From assembly GCA_034440615.1 (NCBI GenBank), contig JAOTOM010001619.1, positions 1-64,000 on the forward strand: DNA of 64,000 nt. Direction: 5' to 3'. The translations under genes were made by a program, and so were the position numbers. Positions 21,661 through 33,713 of this stretch are shown here, piece by piece. Numbering within the stretch: position 1 is the stretch's first letter; every line of letters starts with the position of its first letter. The DNA comes from Ashinkailepas kermadecensis. Its lineage: Eukaryota > Arthropoda > Thecostraca > Neolepadidae. The notes beneath the pieces are model-generated. The model was not told the origin of the DNA. It did no database searches and worked only from the letters and a program-made list of their open reading frames with translations.

Positions 21661-23299
21661 CCGGTATCAGAAACTCTGCCTGCTCGGTTGTGCAACGCCG
21701 AACGGACCAGGACCTCCTTTAACATGCTAACTGCGAGTGCCGTGCACCCATCCCCTCCAGTCAAGTAACACTGTCAGTGTTTCATTATTACCCGGGGGGA
21801 GGGGTGCTCGAAACACTGGAATTTTACCTCATTGAAGTCAATTGTAACGACCCCGCCCTCAGGGCATTACCATTGATTTTTAGGTCTAAGATATTTTGAG
21901 CGTTCGGGGAGGGGGGAGGGGGGGGTCCATTGGCTACTGCGGTGCCATCGTCACCGCCAAGCTGACTCCGGCCGCCGCAGTAATGCTAAAGCAAAGGGAA
22001 GGGTTTCGTGACTGCGGGGGCCAGGGCCTTGACTGATGGGACCGCGGTCCCCGTCGTTAATATGTTATACGAGTTCCTGCCCGCACCCAGTGCAATCTTG
22101 TTAGACCAAGCCCTGGAACTGAACCTATGAACTGGGGCTACCCTCGACGGCTCCATGCTCTGCCGGATTCGCCCACGTTAGGGCAAAGCCAATGACATTT
22201 CGCACAGCGATTTGCACGCAATACAACGATTGAGCTTCACTAATATGGCACACTCAAGGTCCTCTCTGTGCTGCACGTTTCAGTGAATCACTATTGTTTC
22301 CTTTGTAATGAACGTGCCTGCGGAAATTGATTGTCCTTTAAGAATAATACATGTGCATGCACCGGTAGCAGGGAACATCAGTTGCATGGAAAACGCAGCG
22401 GCGCAGCCTCTCGTCGTGCAGGGTGGGAAATGCTGATCTGCACTGGCCGCTGAAAATATATTAAGTCTACTGCTGTACGCTCCCAACTGACATCGGTATG
22501 CGATGACCAAGGCTGCTGTTGCAAGTTTAAAGCTTGATGTTGTCAAGAAGAAAAGTTGGTGTTGCCAGAGGAACTAAATCATGTAACTTGAGGAAAAGGC
22601 GGTGCTTCCGTTCTAACTTGGGCGCCAACGTCTCAACGCCTGCAGTGATACACTGTACGTGTACATCCACGTCCGTAGATATAAATTAATATCTATTCTA
22701 AACGACCAACAACCGAGGCTCATGTCTGACGCAAAGTTGTTGAATCAGCAGCCAAGCGGCTGCACGATAATCTGAGTTTCCGCAATCAGATTACGCTTTG
22801 CAACGACGTGATCACAACGACACAGGCATAAATACAGCTCACTTTCGCTAATCCCAACGACGGAGGCTCCCAAAAGCTCACGTTCTACAAAAAGCATAAC
22901 TTGCACGCAAATAGGATAAGTGAATGAAGGCTAGCCAAAGCCGCCTCATCGAATGCGAGTGAGAGCAGTACTATCTCCACAATATGTCATAAGGAGATGT
23001 ATGGGATTGCATTTTATACGAACAAGGACGAAGCCAGAAAGGTTCTAGGCCAATGGAAATACGAAACAAAGTTCATCTGAGCGACCCAGCCCAGCCGAAC
23101 CGTCGGGGCTTTGAAACATTCATAACTTTTTTTTTGTTACAGCGCTTCAAGTATTAACTTTCTTGCACGCGAAATTAGACGCACTTTTATTATTTTGAGT
23201 CTAGACTACTTTAACAACATTTTATTGTACGTGCGCATTTTTGTTTTGTTCCGAGCAGAGGTTTTATGGCGAAACTTGAGGCTGGCACCGGTCCAGCCA
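21661..23299. other. No gene recognised
   Basis: Mixed DNA with G-rich tracts (21.79 and 21.91 kb). No open frame resembles a known protein. Confidence 0.4.
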
Positions 23300-23440
23300 G
23301 GACCAGCTAGCACATGTCTTTTACATCCCATATTGTGTGCACAAGGAACATCCCGCTGCCGTATTAGATAAACTGCCCAAATTGTACCTCGAGACTTCTT
23401 GAGGCACATAATTTATCACCTTAGTATTGGCAGGTCCCAA
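23300..23440 (-). repeat. Repeat R, copy 1 (inverted relative to copy 2)
   Basis: Its complement matches 24920-25062 through GGTGATAAATTATGT / GGTGACAAATTATGT, GTACAATTTGGG and CCTTGTGCAC / CCTTGTGTAC blocks. It abuts the T-rich 20-bp array. Confidence 0.7.
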
Positions 23441-23454
23441 TGGGATACTTGGCT

Positions 23455-24844
23455 CCCCGCTGTATACATTTGGGTCCATAGAAGGGAATTTTCGGTGCCC
23501 AAAGCGCGATTTTGGGAGCGTCGGCGCTGCTTGTACGACCCAGGCGCGAGTTTTCGGGTTCGCGATGCGATTTGGTGCGAGAGGCCCAGAAGCAACTGTG
23601 CTGGTCCGGCCGAGCGTTTTGAGACCCTTACTATATCTTTTGGAGGCAGGGTTGCTTTTCCGGATCTCGGCATGATTTTTGGGGTTCCGGGTCAATTTTT
23701 GCTGGCCTCCAGTGCAATATTTTGGGCTCCTGCGCGAATTTTGGGGTCCAGCATGTTTTCTTTGCAATGCCCTACGAGCTCTTTTGGAGACTCCGGTGCG
23801 AGCTTTTCGGCTCCAAGGTGATTTTCCGGTTCCCGATGAGTTTTTAGGGTCTCTGCTTCATTTTTTTCTGAGCCCCGTCTTGATCGTGTTCGGGTCCCGG
23901 TGGGAGTTTGGAGCCCTGGTGACATTTTTGGGCCCTAGCGTGATATTTCGAGCCGGGGCACAATTTTTCGGATTTTTTCCTACCATCTCTCAGTCAGAGG
24001 AGCTGTAGTTGTCATCTCTGCTCTCTTGTGGGCTTCGGCCTGTTTTTAGGCCCTCAAGCCGTCTTTATGACCCCGGTGTGCTTTAAGTTTCCTGGTGGGT
24101 TTTGAGGGCCTCCGGTCTGCTTTTGAGGTCCCCGGTGTTTATTCGGGGGCGCGGCGCATCTTTTATAGCACTGTCGCCATTTCGCGGGACCCGCTGTGCT
24201 TTGAAGGTCCCCGGTAGGCTTTTGGGCTTCCAGTATGCTTTTAGCTCCCGTGGTGCTAATATGGGGCCAACGCCATGAATTTTCGAGCTTCCTGCGGCGA
24301 GAAGGTTTGGGGACCCGACGGACATTTTTGGGCCCAAGTGCGACATTTTGGGGCTATGGCGCAATTTTGTCGGGCCCTTGCGAGTTTTCGGGACCCGCTG
24401 TATTTATTTGGGGCCCACTGACTCGACTTTTAGACCCCAGCTAGTCTTGGAAAAATAGCCTTGTTCTGGATATTTGTCATCCAGAACATTATCTTCCCCA
24501 GGATGCTATTCTCTCATTTTCTTGCCGGAAGATTTCATATTGCTGTTGAAGAGACTGTAGACTTCAATAGAAATATCAGAAACTCAGGGCAATGCATAAA
24601 ATGAGCTTCTGACATCAGGAACAGGAAGAAAATTATTCTCTCAGAATTTAATTGTCGAATATATTCCTCTCCAAATCCATGATTTCAAGCATAAATCCAA
24701 CCAGGCCACCAGGACGGTTTTTGGGAGCTACAGCATGATTTTTTTCGGCACAACTGCGCAATTTTTTATTCGAGTCCCGACGCGATTCTCCGGGGCCCAC
24801 CATCCCTCATGGGGGGTTGCCCCTTCCCCTTGAGTACGCCACTG
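23455..24844 (-). mobile_element. 20-bp-array element, copy 1
   Basis: On the minus strand it starts with a CAGTGGCGTACTC head at 24844, followed by C/G-rich sequence and a long degenerate array whose units resemble GGGCCCCAAAAATCGCGCCG (about 20 bp, spacing 18-24). The array is interrupted at 24.45-24.69 kb by unrelated AT-rich DNA. It stays recognisable to about 23455. Units differ strongly from one another, so this is an old array or one that diversified. Short frames read through it are not genes. Confidence 0.7.
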
Positions 24845-24919
24845 GCCACGATTGTCTGATTGAGATCGCAACCCTGGCACCCCTCATTTTTGCACGTGTG
24901 TTTTGTTTGTCAGCATTGG

Positions 24920-25062
24920 CTCGTTGGCGGGGGTCTCGGAGACTGCCATAATTAAGGTGACAAATTATGTAGTTAAAAAAATCTGGATGTACAATTTGGG
25001 GAGTTTCTCTAATGTCCTAGCGGAATCTCCCTTGTGTACAAAATCCGGGATGCAAGAATATA
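24920..25062 (+). repeat. Repeat R, copy 2
   Basis: Inverted partner of 23300-23440. The two copies diverge by roughly a quarter of positions by eye. Confidence 0.7.
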
Positions 25063-25286
25063 TTCGACCATCTAAGGGTCAGCCGATCAGCTGCCGGCCA
25101 CTTGGCTATGCTTACAGCACTTGACTACGTGCCACGTCACCTATGCACCCGGAGGACCGACTACTGGGTGGTTTGTGTTAGTCCAATGGAGGGTGGCGCG
25201 CTGAGCGCTGGTCTGTGACATAAAGTAAGCTGGAAGATAAAAACAACGATGACACGTCGTGTACCAATGCTAATTCGAAAATTCGT

Positions 25287-27165
25287 CAGTGGCGCACCGG
25301 AGGGGGCACAGAGGGAAATATTATCCTAAGAGGTAGCGAGCCGCCAAGAATCGCGTCGGGGCCAAACAAAATCACGCAAGGCCCAACAACTTTCAACCGG
25401 GCCCCCAAAATTGCTCGGGTGCCCAGCTAAATAAAGCGGAGCCCCGACAACTAGCGTCGGGGCCCGTTAAATCGCACCGGGCCCCCAACTCACCTCGAGT
25501 ACAACGGGGCCCCAAGAAGTCGCGCTGGGACTGAGAAAATCGCACCCGACCACCCACAAAATCGCGCTGCGGCGTGACAAAAATAACGTCGGTCTCCAAA
25601 AAATCGTGTCGATGGCTCCACATAAATACAGCGGTTCAGAACACTTGCGCTAAAGAATGTCAATCGCGCCCGGGCCCCAAATTCCCGTCGGGGCACCAAA
25701 GAAATAAAACGAGGCCACGAAAACTCCTGGAAGGGTCCGACAACTCGCGCTCGACCCCACAAATTCGCGCCTGAGCCAAAAGATCGTTCGAGGGCCCGGA
25801 AAAACCGCACAGCTGCACGAAAAACTATTATCGGGGGCCCCAAATAACACAGCGCTACCACAAAAATCGCATGGGGACCGGAAAAATGAACCCGGACCCC
25901 CCACCAAAAATAAGGAGGGATTTTGAAATATAATGTTCGGTCCTGGAAAATCCCTCCAGAGCGTTAAAAACCGAGCCAGAGGCTTCCAAAAATCGTGTAG
26001 GGCCCCGAAAAAAAACCACCTGAGCTAAAGAAAATGCGGCGTGCCAACAGATATGGCGCTGGGTGCCCAATAGATCGATCACGCCGTGACCCGGATTTAC
26101 AGAAGTTTAGAAGAGTTTCCGAAAAATCGCGTCGAGCCCAGAAGACGCGCGTCGGGCCCCGAGCCAAGCGTCTGGGCCCGACAAATTGCGCTGGGCAGTT
26201 ATAAATTATTTATGAAATAGGGTGGAATATACCACTTTCTGAACACTGAATCGACATTTTTTTCCAAGAAGTATCGACATCCTGCTCCTGGATGCATGCT
26301 TATGAAACCTTCCTGTCTCCTTTCTAACATTGTCCTGTTTATAAGCAGTATGTTCATGCTCTTAACAAGGAATGGTGATAACATTTCAGAACTAACATTT
26401 CAGAACCAATTTGAGGAAAAGGGATTACCTAAAATGTGATATGGCATGAAGTACCAGTTTATAGCATATGTATGAGTTCCCCTATCCTGAATATAGCTCT
26501 TCCTAAACTATGAATCTCGAAACATGATGAAGGTACAGTCATAAGTATCTACACCATTGGCTAAAATTTGGGCTTGAAAGACATCAAAATCATTTCATAT
26601 GACACTAATTCCATGGCAAATTTTGACATTCTGTGCTCGTTTCCACATTTCACACCTAACGAAAAACCATTATTTTAGCTCTGGCGCTGGGACCCCGAGA
26701 AATCGCGCCGGAGCTCCCGAAAAATGCGTCGGGGACCTCAAGTAAACAAATGTGGCCTTAAAAGCACAAAGGGAGGCCGAAAACACACCGGGACGTTCCA
26801 AAATGCTCTGGATCTCGCAAAAAGCGGTAGGGGCTTAAAATATTCGCTAGGTCCCAAATAGACAGGACCGGAAGCTTTCAAGAACACACCAGAGGTCATC
26901 AAAACGCACATGGGTCTCGAATACAGCACAAGGTCCTCAGAAACAGGCTGGGGCCTGCAAACAAGCGACATGGTCCTAAAAAGAACAAAAAGGCGCTGGG
27001 CACTAAAAAAAAACACATGGGGTCTTAAATAAACGACATGGTCACTCAAAAACAACGTGGGACCACAAGAAAGCAACAAAACCCTAAAAAGCGCCGAGGT
27101 GTAAAAAAACCGTGTAGGGTGACAATAAAATGCGCTGGGTCCCAAAAGCACATCAATAGACGAAT
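25287..27165 (+). mobile_element. 20-bp-array element, copy 2, interrupted by a MITE
   Basis: Head CAGTGGCGCACCGGAGGGGG at 25287, then A-rich-strand units (GGGCCC..AAAATCGCGCCGG, about 20 bp) to about 26195, a 489-bp MITE, and further units from 26685 to about 27165. The 8-bp direct repeat GCGCTGGG around the MITE is itself part of a unit, proving that both array halves were once continuous. Array length without the MITE is about 1.4 kb. Confidence 0.75.
26196..26684 (+). mobile_element. hAT-type MITE (MITE-1), copy 1
   Basis: Bounded by a perfect 8-bp duplication GCGCTGGG (26188-26195, 26685-26692), 489 bp long. Homologous along its length to 52416-53067 (inverted) and 59319-59804; shared marks include AGGGTGGAATA, AAGAAGTATCGACATC and CCAGTTTATAGCAT. 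Termini are CAGTTATAAATTATT and a decayed ...ATTATTTTAGCTCTG. No coding capacity. Confidence 0.92.
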
Positions 27166-27179
27166 AATAACATAAGGTG

Positions 27180-27345
27180 TTATTATTTGTCCCACATGGA
27201 AGTCCGCGTCCCCTTAACCTAGGAAAAGAGCCCCTACGATAAGGCCCGAGTGCACCCCTTGCATGTATCAGCCGGAGGTGCCCCTCCGAGGAAATGGCGC
27301 CCTTCCCAGAGACAAAGTTCCCCCATGACAACTCCTGGATTCCCT
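27180..27345 (-). repeat. Family X repeat (GGGGCGCC/G-tract), copy 1
   Basis: Minus strand: ATCCAGGAGTTGTCATGGGG, AACTTTGTCTCTGG, AGGGGCACCTCCGGCTGA, GGGGTGCACTCG. The same succession occurs at 36395 and, CpG-decayed, at 38285. Confidence 0.65.
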
Positions 27346-27464
27346 CCTGTGGTAGGTTGGGCCCCTACGCAGAAGAATCAAGTTGTCACGAATTATTTGA
27401 ACACAAATATACCGAACCCTTTGAAAAACAGCCGAAATCCGTTCACTTTCTATAAAATCCGTTC

Positions 27465-28068
27465 TTTATTGTGCATATGTCAGGCCACATCTCGAATATT
27501 GTGTCCAAGCTTGGTACCCTAGTTATGAAAAAGATTGTTGGCTTTTAGAGAGAGTACAAAAGAGGGCAACAAAAATGGTGAATGGTATGGGCAACCTGGC
27601 ATATGAGGAAAGATTGAAGAAATTGAATATGTTTTCACTTAGATATAGAAGGCTGAGAGGAGATCTCATCGAGGTCTTTAAATTTGTTCATGGTCAGGAA
27701 CAGGGTTATCTCAGGGAACTGTTTGAATTTAACAGAAATGATGCAATTAGAGGTCATCAATTCAAAATTAAAGTTAATCACAGCAGGACAAGGTTTAGAC
27801 AGTCCTTCTTCACCAACAGGGTAGTAGAACACTGGAACCAGCTGCCAGAAACCATTGTCAGTAGCAACACACTGAACATCTTTAAGAACAGCATAGACAA
27901 TCATTATAAGAATAGGAGGCTTGTTTTTCTGTATTCCAGGGAGAGTTCATCAACGCATTTGGTGGACAACTGGTTCAGTGTACAGAGTGCAACCAAGAAG
28001 GGCCCTTGTGGCTCATAGTTGCACTGATCTTTTATGTCTTTATGTCTTAAAAGGTGCAGGGCTCATCC
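27465..28068 (+). mobile_element. CR1-like LINE, 5'-truncated copy A
   Basis: 604 bp with a 10-bp direct repeat AAATCCGTTC at 27455-27464 and 28069-28078. Encodes the C-terminal end of the reverse-transcriptase protein: LEYCVQAW-type start, then NLAYEERLKKLNMFSLRYRR, RRLRGDLIEVFKFVHG, FFTNRVVEHWNQLPE. Its sequence matches 44957-45507 almost base for base, and the 3' end carries TTTATGTCTTTATGTCT, as in copy B. Dead on arrival: only the last ~180 codons are present. Confidence 0.9.
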
Positions 28069-28181
28069 AAATCCGTTCGCCTCCCCCTCCCCCTACCATC
28101 ACCTACGCAAATCCTAGGTACGCCTCTACAGTCCACTCACGCACCTCATGCATGGTTCATTTTCGGAGGGAGACCTCCACA

Positions 28182-28319
28182 CTAGACAGAGACAGTTTGG
28201 ACCAACCTACCACAACCACATTCGGCCCGGTTGGATTCTGAATCCATTTTGCGCGCTGATTTCAGAACTGTTTTTGTGTTTACTCTAGGGTCATTAGAAA
28301 TCAAAATGCTTAACTTTTG
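28182..28319. repeat. Left terminal inverted repeat of the 2.8 kb element
   Basis: 138 bp; starts CTAGACAGAGACAG and ends ...CTTAACTTTTG; identical to the right TIR over the outer 90 bp or so. Confidence 0.93.
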
Positions 28320-28469
28320 AGCCTTCCTTTTGTCATATATGTAATCCGCCTTCTATGAAGTATTGTTTAATCCATGAGTTGAAAGCAAAAGTGAATCCTT
28401 TGACAGACCGGGGAAGTGGCGGTGTCCAGTCAATGACGGGCAGTCTAACTGCTGACAGCTGGCAGCACG

Positions 28470-30741
28470 ATGAGACGCCCAAAGGGGAGCAAAGCTCCTC
28501 CTGCCAAGCTCAGATCTGGACCTGACAAGATATTCGGGATCAGGAGGCCCCTGCCCATCAACCAGCTGCCTCTGAATAAAGAGATAGGAAGTGTCCTGGC
28601 TTTCGAAGCTGAGCAGGAGAGGATGAAGAAAGGGAAGAAGGATATTGATTGCAAGGACGCCACTGAGAAGGTCACTGAGAAGGTTGTAGAAGTCTACAAG
28701 ACTGCCAACATCCCTACAATAAGCAAGAAGGTGAAGGAAAAGATGCAGAAGATGTGGCAGATGAGGAAAGAGAGTCTGAATGAGATAGCCAAGGGCCAGA
28801 CTGGTATGGACAGGAAGAGAAGGAAGAAGAAGAATGGCAAAGTGAAGAGGAAGTTCAAAGATATAGAGGAGGAACTGTTTGATGTAGCTGATGATGACAA
28901 CGTTCCTGAGATGGAGAAGGAGTTTCTGGTCGCCCAGAAGAAGCGTAGGAGGGAGGGCTGTATTGGTGGAGTAGACATTATAGAGTCCGCCAGGCTGCAG
29001 AAAACTAAAGAGAAGGAAGAAAAAGCAGCCAAGAAAAATGCTGAGAACAAAGAGAAGACAGAAAAGAGGAAGAGGAGAAGTGATGATGATGTGAAAAGAA
29101 TGATGTCTAAAGTGGCAGTGCAGAACAGTGAGAGCGAGGATGACAATGAAGAAAAGGATGTGAATGACAATGAGTACAAATGCCAGGTGAATAAGAAAGA
29201 GAAAACAGAGAAAAAGAAAAATCAGAAAGAAGCAGAGGCTAAACTCGGTGAAACAGCAGATAGGTTCAAGATATCCAGTGATGCAGTGGCTCATGTCACA
29301 AACACCATCAGAGTGGCAGACAACACTATAACTGCAGGGGATAAGAGTAAAGTGATCAATTCCAAGACAGTTGAGAGAGTAAGGAAGAAGTCTAGGGAGC
29401 AAAAGAAAGACAAATTTCGGGGGTTTGAGGCTAAAGGTCTGATGGTGGATGAAAGGATCAATGACAACAAAGTAGAGGTTGGTGTAGGAGAGAAGAACCA
29501 TAAAAGGTTTGCCACTGTAAGGAGTGAGGACTGTGCTGTCATCGGGTACCCCGGCGAGGAGTTCCTGGGTCACGTGGCCCCGGTGGGGGGGGGGGGAGGG
29601 GTGGACCTGGCCACCAGCCTGGTGGGGTTCGTGGAGGAGCGGGGCATCAACATCGCCAGCCTGCAGGTGGTCTTCAGCGATGGTTACAGCAAGATGGGCG
29701 GCTACAACCATGGGTTCATCGCTGAGTTCGAGAGGCTGATGGGTCGCCCCCTCCTCCACATCCACTGCATCGTCCACAGCCTGGAGAAGGTGTTCAACCA
29801 CCTGTTCATTCACTACGCCGGCCCCACCACCGGCCCGGCCTCCTGGAGTGGGGAGGAGGCCAAGAGGCCCCAGGGCAATGTGTGGGACCTGCAGGTGAAG
29901 GAGTTCGAGGCCATCCCCAGCCCCACCCTCAGGGCCCTGCTGGACGTCATCCCCCCGCCGTCATGAAGGAGTTCAACCATGATACCAGATATCTGTTGGA
30001 GATGGCCGGGGCAGTGGAGTCTGGACAGCTGCAGGAGAGGTGGGCCAGGGCACGGGCTGGTGCAATGACCAACGCCCGGTGGCAGAACACGGAGAGCAGG
30101 GCCACCCCCAGCGAGAGGGACAGAGACGCATGACCTCCTTCATCATCCACGTCTACGCGCCCTCCTTCCTGGAGATCAGGCAGAGGAACCTGCTGCTGGA
30201 GGGTCCCCGCCACCTGCTCACCATCGTCACCAGGGTCGTCACCTACTGCACCAAGGAGGAGGTGGACATGCTGAAGCCCTACCTCCAGTTCAACGCCTAC
30301 TTCGCCCAACATGAGGTAGTGCTGGCCTCCCTGCTGGCCTCCAGGGAGAGGGAGGAGAGGGAGCAGGCCTTGGCCATCGTCAAGAAGCTGAGGAAGAAGG
30401 AGCAGAGGAGCAAGAGGAAGACTGTTAGGAAAGTGAGGAACCCCGAGATCAACCTGGCGGCCATCAAGTTGTCCGAGCTGGTGGACCTGCAGAAGGCGAC
30501 CTCCTCTCCTCCCATCCTGTTCCAACACACAGACCAGGAACTGGAACAGTTCCTGGAGGAGCCTTACTCAGAGCCAGGACTGCCCTGCACCACCACTGCA
30601 GTGGAGAGGGGTGTGAAGATGACCACGGAGGCGGCCACCATGGCCAGCGGGGCCTGGCAGCAGGACATGGTCACGTGGAACAGGCAGGAGGCCAGGAACA
30701 GGAACAAGTACAGGGGCAAGAAGGAGGAGTTCAACTGCTGA
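28470..30741 (+). pseudogene. Putative transposase gene of the 2.8 kb element, broken by two frame changes
   Basis: Frame 1 runs from ATG 28470 to TGA 29966 (498 aa). Residues about 45-330 are extremely Lys/Glu-rich and coiled-coil-like. From residue about 350 a conserved-looking domain begins: VDLATSLVGFVEERGI, then FSDGYSKMGGYNHG (Asp404), GRPLLHIHCIVHSLEKVFNH, TTGPASW. The reading then continues in a second frame from about 29955 (VMKEFNHDTRYLLEM... to 30133) and a third from about 30130 to the TGA at 30741 (MTSFIIHVYAPSFLEI, QFNAYFAQHEVVLASLL, TTTAVERGVKMTTEA). DG...HC..H and a late AVER..K..TEA recall RNase-H-fold (DDE) transposases with a large insertion. Two frame changes (one at a C-run) mean pseudogene or sequencing error; splicing is less likely. 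GC content jumps sharply near 29545. Confidence 0.75.
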
Positions 30742-30842
30742 GTTACATGGATAATGATTTACCAATGTTGTTTTTATGTATTACACAATATATGTGCCTT
30801 CTTGCTACTCGATAGATTACAAGTTAATACTTTGCCGAATGA

Positions 30843-30980
30843 CAAAAGTTAAGCATTTTGACTTTTAATGACCCTAGAGCAAAAACAAAAACAGTTCTGA
30901 AATCAGCGCGCAAAATGGATTCAGAATCCAACCGGGCCGAATGTGGTTGTGGTAGGTTGGTCCAAACTGTCTCTGTCTAG
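30843..30980. repeat. Right terminal inverted repeat of the 2.8 kb element
   Basis: Complement of the left TIR; ends ...CTGTCTCTGTCTAG at 30980, followed by the direct repeat TCCACA. Confidence 0.93.
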
Positions 30981-30986
30981 TCCACA

Positions 30987-33399
30987 CTGTCCACGTTCGA
31001 GAATAGAAAATGAAAGAACAAAGAAATAAAAATATACCAGAAAATATTATATGTCCTTCAAGATGTCGCCCAAGGCAGTGTTATCTGTAATTTTGCCGCA
31101 CCGGTTGGATAATTCGTTTTCATTCATGTAATTTGTTGCAGGGCAATGAGGTACCCACGGGACCCATATTTAAATCTGCACCACGTTCAAGTTGGTAAGC
31201 GGAATCTCTGAAAAAAGGAGCAAAACATTGCCACCCTTGGCGTCCACAAGCGAGAGAAAGGACGCACAACACCGGTTCAATGCATGCTTTATATTCTTAC
31301 CACGCCTTCAAATGAAAAAGGAAGGCAAAACTGGAATTACCCGATCACATTGACGGGAAGGGGACACAACACAAATGTCAGACTCGGTGACCGTACGACT
31401 TTTCGATATTTAGCCAAGAGCTCAATATTTCGCCGTAATCACCCCATGTTAAGGGACTTACACCAATGCCTACCGGTATATATCCTGTCCAATGTCTAAG
31501 CCTTGTCCAATGTCTACCGGTATATATCGCCTTATGCCCACCTATGCGGCGCGCATACGGCGTTATTTGCGCGAGGCCTATCCCGCGCCTTCTAGATAGA
31601 GTCTAGTTCAGTCTCGTCGTAAATCAGAATGCGCATTGTTATTCCCTGATGCTCGCAAGTTTACTCATAGTCATAAAGTGTGCAGGCACAAGGGCCCATC
31701 CAGGTTAAGTCTGCAAAAGGAAGATACTATAAACTTGGAAAAAGACACTCATCACCCCAGCCAACACCACATCCCTAATTCCAAAGAATCCGTCCACCAC
31801 ATCCCACACGACGCGTCTACCTTACCTGTCCAGCCCTATTCACGCGGTCACGTGTATCACATGTGGCTTGAGTGCCTTACCAATAATTTTCAGCTCCATC
31901 CATGCCTGCTTAAAGGGGCCTATACAGTGCACCCATCATGTTTAATGCATGTGTAAGTCTAATTCTACTTATTTCGACAGCGTCGATAGCAAAACAAATA
32001 TATATCGTCATACAAACTGATAAGAGAATTCGATTTAGTGACCGCTTCTAATCTATGCGGATCATCATACCAGGTCTCGCACCAAGGCCTATCGAGTCGT
32101 CTCGCACTATCTTGTTCCCGAACACACGTGACCTGGGAGCAAAACGCCGCTGAGTGACGCCAGCGTCAGGGACATATGCGTCGGCATATCGCAGCAAAAC
32201 ACCATTTTGTATGGTAATTTCATAAAAAGGAGGTTGAAGTGTTCCTGAGAAAAAGTGAATAAGTTAAAAAAGAGGAAATAATCCGACGATATAGCAATCA
32301 ATTTTCAACCGGGACCAGCAAAATCATTTTGAAATTATTTATTAGTATTTATATACTTGGCTATTTACAAAAGTACATTTTCTGACCCATGTTAAGTCAA
32401 TTGGTTTCACGACGGCGGATTCGGCTTCAATCGCAATCTGCTGTTGCGAACCTGTTGCAACAAAATACCTTTATTTTGAAGGTACACATAAGTTCGCTTG
32501 CAAGCCTTGATGGCGTCACAGCTTATTCCTCCGATATGGCATAAATTGGTAGCATCAAGCATGTTTCAATTTCGCTGCGTACAAGACATACGAAGTTAAT
32601 GTTTTGTTAGTTTTAGTTTGTTTGGTTTAGTTTAGTAAAGTTTAGTTTACCCGTATAGTTTTGCGCATATATGTTTTGTTCAAACAAAACTCAGGAGCAC
32701 CGTGTGTTTGTACTTTGCATGCTAGCGCAGATGGGTATAGCCAGTGATATTTTCATTCAAGCGTTTCAGTGATGCAAGACAATATCATCCAACAATAACC
32801 AGCAATAACAGTAATACAACAATTACTTTTTTGAAATTGCTAATTCCCTCTCTCCCTACTTGAAAAAATATAATCGAGTATAACCGCCGTATTTGCCCCT
32901 CATAAGTGGTGCAGATTGCTTTTGACAAAGTGGAAGATAGTCAGTGGTGGCTATTATGTTATATTCAATTGTATGTCCAGTCAAAGCATTCATATTTCCG
33001 ATAGTTTTGGCATATTTACCTCTGCGTTAAGGAGCAAACTTAAATGGAAAATCAGGAACATAATTATTTCAAGAAAATGCTTTTGCAATGCTATCGTTCA
33101 GTCTAAAATTGTCTTCAAATATGTAAATAATTGCAATGAGAATTAGCCTGGTATATTGCACATGGTATGGGTGCGAACTTTATGAGGCTGGTGTAGCCTA
33201 TGCCACTCAAATATCACTGGAATTTGGTATTGAGCTTTCAGCCATTATCTTGTAAGAATAGCATCCAGTAGCATTTTCCACACTGTCTTTCACTGTGATG
33301 CTCCAGTTCCCAATCATCCAGACAGCACATTCAATGCAATCTTGTCTATCTGGGGCAGGCTGTCCAAGGTGCAAGAGTTTTGTAAGGGTTTTGAGCTTC

Positions 33400-33402
<3 letters not shown>
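30987..33402. other. No gene recognised
   Basis: Mixed to AT-rich DNA. Two short direct repeats of CCAATG.CTACCGGTATATA occur at 31.47-31.53 kb. No coding or RNA signal seen. Confidence 0.4.

Positions 33403-33713
<311 letters not shown>

Larger units (their letters stand above)
28182..30980 (+). mobile_element. 2.8 kb DNA transposon with 138-bp terminal inverted repeats
   Basis: TIRs 28182-28319 and 30843-30980 align without gaps with only about 4 mismatches by eye. The outer edge is CTAGACAGAGACAGTTTGGA. A 6-bp direct repeat TCCACA flanks it (28176-28181, 30981-30986); read as TAGACAG ends, an 8-bp duplication CTCCACAC/GTCCACAC with one mismatch is also possible. It carries one large, frame-broken gene. 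The superfamily is not assigned: an 8-bp duplication and TAG start would suit hAT, a 6-bp one another superfamily. Confidence 0.93.
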
